From Pseudoips prasinana (Eukaryota > Arthropoda > Insecta > Lepidoptera > Nolidae): a stretch of DNA of 64,000 nt. The DNA is taken from contig OX621256.1 in NCBI GenBank assembly GCA_951640165.1, positions 434,001-498,000 of the forward strand. The letters are read 5' to 3'. Both the position numbers and the translations under genes were made by a program. Below, one piece after another: positions 59,901-64,000 of the stretch (positions within the stretch are counted from its first letter, which is position 1; every line of letters begins with the position of its first letter). Under the pieces are notes generated by a model. It searched no databases. It worked only from the letters and a program-made list of their open reading frames with translations, and was not told where the DNA came from.

Positions 59901-61420
59901 AAGGTGGGGGATGTATTCGCCATTGACATTGATGCCAAAACCTTCCCAGTCCAGAAGCTTGAAGACATCTTCCAATGCAGCGGTGAGCAGTTTCGGAGAT
60001 ATGACGTCTCCCTCTCTCACGCCTCGCTGCAATTGAATAGGTTTCCAGTTCTGGTCCTGAAATTGGACTGACATGGTGGCGTTTTCGTACAAACACTTTA
60101 ACACCTGGACATACCGATAGTCAATTTGGCACTTTTGAAGAGTGAGGTCTCTTCAAAAGTGCCAAATTGACTGACACGGCCAATTTTTCGATAGAATCAA
60201 AGGCTTTCTCAAAGTCCACAAACGCTAAGCATAATGGCTGGTTATACTCCTCGGTCTTCTGTATAAGTTTCCGCAGCGTATGTATGTAGTCTGTGGGAGG
60301 CTGGAAGTCGTCAAACCTGCGTGCGAGACGATTCGTAATGACTCTCGAAAACCATTTGTAAACATGTCTCAGCAGTGAGATGGGTCTGTAATTCTTCAAC
60401 AGGGTTTTATAGCCCTTTTTGAAGAAAAGTACCATCACACTCCTGTGCCATGCTTTTGGCGTTTGACCTTCGAGTATGACGGAGTTGAATAACTTCTGAA
60501 GGGTCCGCAGGATCCGTGTACCTCCCGCCTTCAGAAGCTCAGCTGATATGATGATGATGAGGTATATTTTCTAATTGCAGGCTCCATATTCGACATATCG
60601 GTTTACCTAATGTTTTCGACTACGTGCATATTCGAGATGAGAACGTACGGCTATCCCACCAACATGACGCTCATCAACATCCAGGAGTGGAAGTGGGAGG
60701 AGGGCACCTACTACGAGGACTTCAGTCTGCAGAGAGTCGAGTACCGCGGGACCTCGGAGCAGACTGGCTTTGGGTAATGGATTAGTTACGATGAGATGTT
60801 TCATTCTAGATGAGGCTTCTCTTGTTAAATTGTAAGCGTTATCTGGAGGAAATGAGCTATTAGAAAAAAATTTCATATTGCAAAAAAGAGCAATCGGAAC
60901 TATTTATTGTTTAGACAGTCTCAATTATTTGCGAAATGTGTTTAAAAAATATAAATATACATAGCATTGCGCAGGTTCGGGCTGAGAGCCAGATGTCTTT
61001 GTCACCAATGTACTCTATTGTGACAGAGACGTCTGGCGCTTGGCACCTACCTATATATAGTCTGTTGCGTTACATGAACTATCTGTATTAATGATTGCTA
61101 AAATATACTCACTTCAAAATTGTAGGCTCTGTTTCAAAATTAATCATAACTAACTGACCCGGCCAACTTCGTACTGCCTCCATCGATACATAAAAGACTT
61201 AAACTTTTATTTTAGAAAACGTTTTATGGAAAAAAGAAAAGTGCTGATTTTAGGGGTTACCCGGCAATTACTCGAATTTTTCTCACCTCTTAAACCTTGA
61301 CAAATATTTCAAGACCAAGATAAGATAAATCCGTTCAGCCATTCTCGAGTTTTAGCGAGACATTAGTCTCGCTAAAACAAGTTCGTTAGAACAGTGATTG
61401 ATTTATATATATAAAACATC

Positions 61421-61465
<45 letters not shown>

Positions 61466-62663
61466 TAATATGATTGATTTGATGGTTTTTTCTCGTCTTA
61501 AATATACGAAATCCCGTGTACAAGCCTACGTTAGTATGTTTTGCTGGAACGTTTCCACTGGGCTTAAGGCACAACTCCATAGATGAAAACTTTTGGGAAG
61601 ACCATTGTCCAGCGGTGGATGTTATTCGGCTAATGATACGTTTGATTGCCTCATTTGTCTTGCGGTAAGGTGTACAATTGCCGATAATGAGGTCCCGGGT
61701 TCAAATTCGGGCCGGGTCAAAAACACGGACCTTGGGATTTTTGTGGCACGAACATCGTGTGTTAACTTACAGGCTCCAGGTGCTACTATACCTGGAGCCT
61801 GTAAGTTAACACACGCTGTTACACCGCCGAGCCTCCCCCGTCCATGGATGGCCATCCCGTCGCATCATGAGTAGGAGGTAGAGTCCGCACTCCTACTCTA
61901 CAATATCTCCTGCTTAGTAGGCTGGACTCCGTGATATTCGACTAGCGTCACAATTATACATAATGTTTCCAGCTTCGAACCAGTAGACCAGACGCTGTGG
62001 ATCCCGGACTACGACATATGGACAACAACGTCTTACCCGCCTCCCCCGCCACCCACCACGGCTTCCAGTAAGTAGCTATCATTCTGTTTAAGTCTCCGTA
62101 CCAAACACAGTCGCAGTACACCAAACCATTGTAACGTTTCATTGTTTATTAATTTGTAGAAATCGTCCGCGGGAATACCTACCAGAGAACGGGCAGCAGC
62201 GTTTTTCTGTGAACTATGACCATCAAACTGCGATCGCCAACCCGTCTGCCAAGCGTGGCGATTATGGCATATTCCCCCATTCTTTGGGGGGGCTTTTTTC
62301 CAACAGTGGACGTACTTTGGCTGACATTATGAATCTGTAGATTCTAAGCTACGTTTAGATAATTTGAGTTTGTGAGTATGTGAGAGTGTATGTTTGTTAC
62401 TTCTTCACGTCAAAACGGCTGGCTTTCAATAAAATTTGGTATGGAGTTAGTTGACACCCTGGATTAACACATAGGCTATAATTTATAAAGTTTAACGCGG
62501 GTAAAACCACCGGGCACAGCTAGTTGTTAATATTATTGTGCCTGTGGCAGGGCGGAGGCGCACCACGACCACGTCCACGAGCACCACGCCCAAGAGAAGT
62601 CGCACGACCAGGTCCAGGACTACGCCCACGACACCCACCACTGCTTCTGCTCACATTCAATAA
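41915..62663 (+). CDS. Secreted non-catalytic serine protease homologue with long C-terminal extension
   Basis: Thirteen exons join in phase to about 517 aa: 41915-41990 (signal, least sure), 42178-42303, 42701-42809, 43992-44128, 50511-50585, 51060-51151, 54703-54828, 57074-57221, 58287-58417, 58778-58910, 60581-60773, 61973-62067, 62551-62663. Residues about 40-275 follow the chymotrypsin fold: VVEGAVRVSEYPWTGVLFY at the activation site, YIRPVCPPPN, and PGCGAPSRYLDMMSYYPWIE at the end. The triad is lost: His region TAAHC is GAAAD, Asp region DIAL is NTVAL, and GDSGGP is NAGSP. Residues 297-440 are a Cys-containing extension I do not recognise. Residues 470-517 have six prolines, then a Thr/Arg-rich tail. 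Such homologues act as binding or cofactor proteins. Introns carry a LINE, a Harbinger element and RTE pieces. Confidence 0.75.
42380..42560 (-). mobile_element. RTE-type LINE 3' end fragment
   Basis: Begins TCATCATCATCTCAGCCGAA and includes CACAAGATCATCGGTCCATC and AGGGGGCCTGCCCACGCTGC; the minus frame reads GRPPTRWTDDLVR. Lies in an intron of the protease homologue. Confidence 0.7.
43340..43620 (+). mobile_element. LINE fragment, CR1-like C-terminus
   Basis: The plus frame gives ESVQSNDFLGITLN and further pieces resembling the region after the RT of LINE A (VFLGLTLDSKLQWG), with stops. A CA-rich microsatellite follows at 43618-43650. Confidence 0.5.
43825..43935 (+). repeat. Family D SINE-like repeat, partial
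   Basis: AGAGAACGGGCAGCAGCATT and TCATACTGCGATTGCCAACC match the 62165 copy; the tail is missing. It ends about 55 bases before an exon of the protease homologue. Confidence 0.55.
44395..44515 (-). repeat. tRNA-like SINE head
   Basis: Minus strand: TGGGCTGCCTCGTTGGTTTT (A-box-like) and CTGAGTTCAAATCCCGGTTC (B box). The body is short and related to the SINE at 61640. Confidence 0.5.
45030..46109 (+). CDS. LINE D ORF1 protein (359 aa) with PHD finger and coiled coil
   Basis: RNA-binding ORF1 product of a non-LTR element. Residues 4-52 form a C4-H-C3 PHD-type zinc finger (CGAC, CCKC, YHRGC, LCPTC). An acidic linker (DSELDSEDN) follows, then a coiled coil at about 105-190 (KELKSMRAEVRKY, LTNRVTQLENNL). 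The C-terminal half (NDIIISGIPEQKEES to ILVKKED) resembles the RRM-like/CTD part of LINE ORF1 proteins. I chose the Met at 45030 because the zinc finger begins directly after it. The frame is intact. Confidence 0.85.
   Translation: MNKCGACGKFMTAKLIKMEPRCCKCSTTYHRGCVLIPDKTVIKGDWLCPTCKAALPRLDNSATPVKDLITASTETMPTPSVTIIREDVDLVENSDSELDSEDNCNLDLAKEIRAFRKELKSMRAEVRKYRSEEVKYEESQNICRTEIATLTNRVTQLENNLVNKKSICDNTFDDVIASLRQELNERDQQLLLNDIIISGIPEQKEESITHVLKVLGTTIGVVLDDRDIVSVERIGPVRRNLTEPNLAIGGSSDTPAQRPRPVAVRLARRATRDCLLGAARTRRHLNSADLELPGTQRIYLNERLTRTNQHLFNGAREAARINKWRFVWTKNGKILVKKEDGAAAQWIRSEKELHNCFGM
46644..49513 (+). pseudogene. LINE D ORF2 (endonuclease-RT), three frame breaks
   Basis: Endonuclease: LTVGLLNAGSLGTN, ILAINETWLK, IAIGTAYRPPW, VILLGDFNINILKP and LLNSHSLVVCEL. 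RT: DLRPISILPCMSKIMEKVV, LLDFSRAFDAINVP, NRGVPQGSILGPTLFALY, HIYADDVQAYI. The breaks are a stop at 47646, a frame change at an A-run (48119-48127) and a frame change near 48850-48880. Two of the breaks could be single-base errors in the assembly; otherwise the element is almost intact. Confidence 0.88.
52159..54083 (+). pseudogene. Harbinger accessory DNA-binding protein, MADF and BESS type
   Basis: The second protein of PIF/Harbinger elements, which binds the ends and helps bring in the nuclease. Exon 1 (52159-52327) starts MEFDTEKFIIEIQSRPAIW and goes on RAWEELVHIY, a MADF (Myb/SANT-like) start, then a GTAATT donor. Exon 2 begins about 53258 and continues the MADF fold (WRNIRDCF, KSGSAAKERL, then YDSLLFLKDTV). 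A BESS-like part follows (DDEDRLFFLSLVKEFKKIQ), then a Tyr/Ser-rich tail with a twice repeated TNAQSPIS. At least three frame changes occur, two in A or T runs. Confidence 0.75.
52370..54458 (-). pseudogene. Harbinger DDE nuclease (HARBI1-like), broken
   Basis: Exon 1 (54458-54141) has KKKQRKKYWVHPYLQ and then, after a break in an A-run near 54285, GFTRMSIKTFEELLNILEKF. It ends at a GTAAGT donor. Exon 2 (53234 leftward) starts YLASGCSFAELHYMFKFGIS. DDE_Tnp_4 motifs follow: NCIGACDGKHIRI (first Asp), VMIDVGACGRFGDSAIF and VGDEAFALSTSMMRPYP (second Asp), then CTFGVLANKWRIFHRPI (Glu region) in another frame. Breaks: a TAA at 52913-52915 where the family has Tyr, and a frame change near 52650. 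Confidence 0.88.
55000..55925 (-). mobile_element. 5'-truncated LINE, C-terminus and 3' UTR
   Basis: Minus strand: LEYCSVVWRPYFATHILRLE, RVQKRFLWHLAF, then SNRRNITDAL, the usual end of a Jockey- or I-type ORF2 after the RT. A 3' UTR of several hundred bases lies to the left. Some stops are present. Confidence 0.65.
55985..56215 (-). repeat. SINE-like repeat, homologue of 5795-6005
   Basis: Shares ATTTATGATTTCCCATTTTT, GGTAGATGGTGCTGGTTCGA and GCGCTCTGCGTTAAGCTACG with the other copy in opposite direction. Confidence 0.5.
57700..57842 (+). repeat. SINE/LINE tail repeat
   Basis: AGGTTGTCTGGAAGAGATCG, then GATAAGACCGCC and GGTGTACAATAAAGAGTATT with a repeated TCTAT end. This type of sequence is widely dispersed in Lepidoptera. 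Single copy in this window. Confidence 0.5.
58561..58615. repeat. 24-bp inverted repeat, 7-nt loop
   Basis: GAGAGAGTTACGTTTCGAAT starts the left arm; the right arm 58592-58615 pairs with one mismatch. It lies between two exons of the protease homologue. Confidence 0.8.
59240..60562 (-). mobile_element. RTE-type LINE fragment with RT core
   Basis: Minus frame 59424-60104 shows QLQRGVREGDVISPKLLTAA, HLRFADDIVVMAETLDDLG (catalytic FADD), LKINMDKTKIMSN and TYGTETWSLTMGLIRRLKIT. 60121-60438 adds LFFKKGYKTLLKNYRPISLL and FVDFEKAFDSIEKLA. The GRPPTRW end is present but the ATGATG tail is lost at the left; instead a TGATATGATGATGATGA stretch lies at the right end (60544-60560). It carries a fold-back at 60121-60170. 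Confidence 0.8.
60121..60170. repeat. 22-bp perfect fold-back inside RTE LINE
   Basis: TCAATTTGGCACTTTTGAAG begins the left arm; 60149-60170 is its complement, with loop TGAGGT. The related RTE copy at 35480-35520 has a single arm there. Confidence 0.9.
60830..61165 (+). mobile_element. Degraded LINE family A fragment with inverted block
   Basis: The plus frame has ILQKRAIGTIYCLDSLN and LRNVFKKYKYT, matching VLQKRAVRAIYGLGSRDSL of the 26320 copy. At 60965-61005 the block for the end of the ORF (GACAAAGACATCTGGCTCTC) appears inverted and then, at 61020-61035, in normal direction, followed by GTTACATGAACTATCTGTA of the 3' UTR. Confidence 0.7.
61349..61465. repeat. Small hairpin and AT microsatellite
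   Basis: GTTTTAGCGAGAC at 61349-61361 pairs with 61366-61378 across a 4-base loop. (TA)n runs from 61423 to 61457 and passes into AGAGAGA. Confidence 0.75.
61640..61815 (+). repeat. tRNA-derived SINE with 25-bp fold-back
   Basis: B box GGGTTCAAATTCGGGCC at about 61698, after an A-box-like GTCTTGCGGTAAGGTG. The arms 61757-61781 and 61790-61814 (GTGTGTTAACTTACAGGCTC and its complement) are perfect with an 8-base loop. Confidence 0.7.
62165..62335 (+). repeat. Family D SINE-like repeat, nearly complete
   Basis: CCAGAGAACGGGCAGCAGCG, ACTGCGATCGCCAACCCG, CCAAGCGTGGCGATTATGGC, CCCCCATTCTTTGGGG, then CAACAGTGGACGTACTTTGG and GCTGACAT. Best preserved copy, though with a very short tail. Confidence 0.65.
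62345..62523 (+). mobile_element. Helitron 3' end fragment
   Basis: Contains TTTGGTATGGAGTTAGTTGA and GGATTAACACATAGGCTATA (as at 34130) and ends ACGCGGGTAAAACCACCGGG-CACAG-CTAG with T after it. Its end is only 27 bases before the last exon of the protease homologue and may influence that acceptor. Confidence 0.6.
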
Positions 62664-62734
62664 TATTACTCCTATTTTGACGTTTTTCTTTTCCCTTCCT
62701 AAGGTTATTAAACCTAAAATTAATATTTAACCAG

Positions 62735-63271
62735 ACAACCATCTAACAAACATTGTGTTTGCTAAATTATTACAGTAAGTAGACCACACCTCGTGTATAT
62801 GCCCTCTTGGGTATGTTTCGCCGGAGTGTCTCAACGGTTGAAACCGGTAGTAGAGATACCCGTCATTTTGTTTCGTTGGGTCTTATCACACATACTCACT
62901 GGGCCACATTGGATCCGGTGGTGGCATAAAAGCGCGACCATCGTTTTAAACACAAGTTCCACCATAATAATAATATTGAATTCTTACCTTAATATCATGG
63001 AACTATTACAAATAATTAAACAAATTCAAAATATCTTTGTAATAGCTCCATGCTTAATATTATAGAACCATTCAGAAAAGACGTAGTAAAATGTAATACT
63101 ATCAGTTTCGATAATGTTTTCTTTTATAAAGTAGCCGTATGTAATTAGAATATCATCTCTTTTCCCGACACCACCGAATAGAAATGTACAACCACTCTGA
63201 TAAGGGCGAAGCCCCTTTATGTAAAGCTTATATTGCTACAAACATGTTCTGACATATTACAAGAGCTTTTT
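62735..63271 (+). mobile_element. 3' UTR fragment of LINE family A
   Basis: Shares GTATGTTTCGCCGGA, GTTGAAACCGGTAGTAGA, CATTGGATCCGGTGGT, AAAGCGCGACC and ACAAACATGTTCTGAC with the 25634 copy; the tail is cut by the repeat starting at 63272. A 20-base inverted pair around 62994-63055 lies inside. Confidence 0.75.
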
Positions 63272-63846
63272 AGGGTTCCGTAGCCAAATGGCAAAAAACG
63301 GAACCCTTATAGATTCGTCATGTCTGTCTGTCCGTCCGTATGTCACAGCCACTTTTTTCCGAAACTTTAAGAGCTGTGCTGCTGAAACTTGGTAAGTAGG
63401 TGTATTCTGTGAACCGCATTAAGGTTTTTACATGAAAATAGAAAAAGAACAATAATTTTGGGGGGTCGCCATACATAGAACTGAAACTCAAATAATTTTT
63501 TTTGGTCGTACCCATACATGTGGGGTGTCTATGGATAGGTCTTCAAAAATCATATTGAGGTTCCTAATATCATTTTTTTCTAAACTGAATAGTTTACGCC
63601 AGAGACACTTCCAAAGTGGAAAAATACCCCTGTAACTTCTAAAATAAGAAAATGATAAAACTATAAAAAATATATGATGTACATTACCATAGAAACTAAC
63701 AACGAAAATTGGTTTGAACGAGATCTAGCCAGTAGTTTTTTTTTAATACGTTATAAACCGCAATTTTCTTTCATTTAATCAACTGAAATACTTGCTGCTA
63801 CGGAACCCTTCATGTGCGAGTCCGACTCGCACTTGGCCGGTTTTTA
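63272..63846. repeat. Dispersed repeat with AGGGTTCCGTAG inverted ends
   Basis: AGGGTTCCGTAG at 63272-63283 is inverted at 63798-63809, and a GTGCGAGTCCGACTCGCAC hairpin with TTGGCCGGTTTTT closes the unit. Non-coding. A common lepidopteran repeat type; superfamily not decided. Confidence 0.55.
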
Positions 63847-64000
63847 AAGTCTACGATAATCTAATTCTGTTTTCTTATTTATTTACTTAAATCGAACTGC
63901 AGCTAGGTGCAAGACCAAAACAAATCAATTGATTCATTTTAATTGCATACTACAAGATATTGGACGGATAATGGTAACAGCTTACCATCAGGCCTGTGTA
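63847..64000. other. Window end, nothing recognised
   Basis: AT-rich end of the window without any recognisable feature. Confidence 0.4.

Overview
The window looks like nuclear DNA of a lepidopteran (moth or butterfly). It is AT-rich and split by many introns, and it carries CR1/L2-like and RTE-like LINEs, tRNA-headed SINEs, repeats ending in ATGATGATGA, Helitrons and PIF/Harbinger elements. No prokaryotic operon, CRISPR array or rRNA gene was seen. All work was by eye; exon joins rest on GT/AG borders, matching phases and family resemblance, not on transcripts.

Five host genes are supported. (1) The 3' part of a PNPLA8 (iPLA2-gamma) phospholipase gene lies at 2598-5094 (+). (2) A 76-aa secreted, Tyr/Pro-rich peptide gene with three exons lies at 10683-14508 (+), and a second small secreted protein lies at 19297-19605 (+). 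(3) LSM6 lies at 20324-21568 (-), complete in two exons. (4) GATAD1 lies at 32244-38543 (+), complete in three exons. (5) A long serine-protease-homologue gene lies at about 41915-62663 (+). It was assembled from 13 exons with matching phases; all three catalytic residues are lost, and a cysteine-containing extension ends in a Pro and Thr/Arg-rich tail.

Most of the remaining DNA is transposon-derived. 25042-30503 is one LINE (EN and RT) split by a second LINE inserted in the opposite direction. 34379-38150, inside GATAD1 intron 2, looks like a DNA transposon that an RTE-type LINE and then a SINE entered. 44640-50100, in an intron of the protease homologue, is a nearly full-length LINE with a PHD-finger ORF1. 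16759-18549 is a Helitron with both ends and the A/T target visible. 51915-54614 is a 2.7-kb PIF/Harbinger element with a TTA target duplication; its two genes are interdigitated, each having an exon inside the other's intron. 1692-2443 is a non-autonomous Harbinger-type element with TAA duplications.

A pattern across the window is a set of about fourteen short-loop inverted repeats with nearly perfect 12-52-nt arms. In at least three of them another copy of the same transposon in this window shows that one arm is an inverted local copy. This suggests repeated fold-back template switching.
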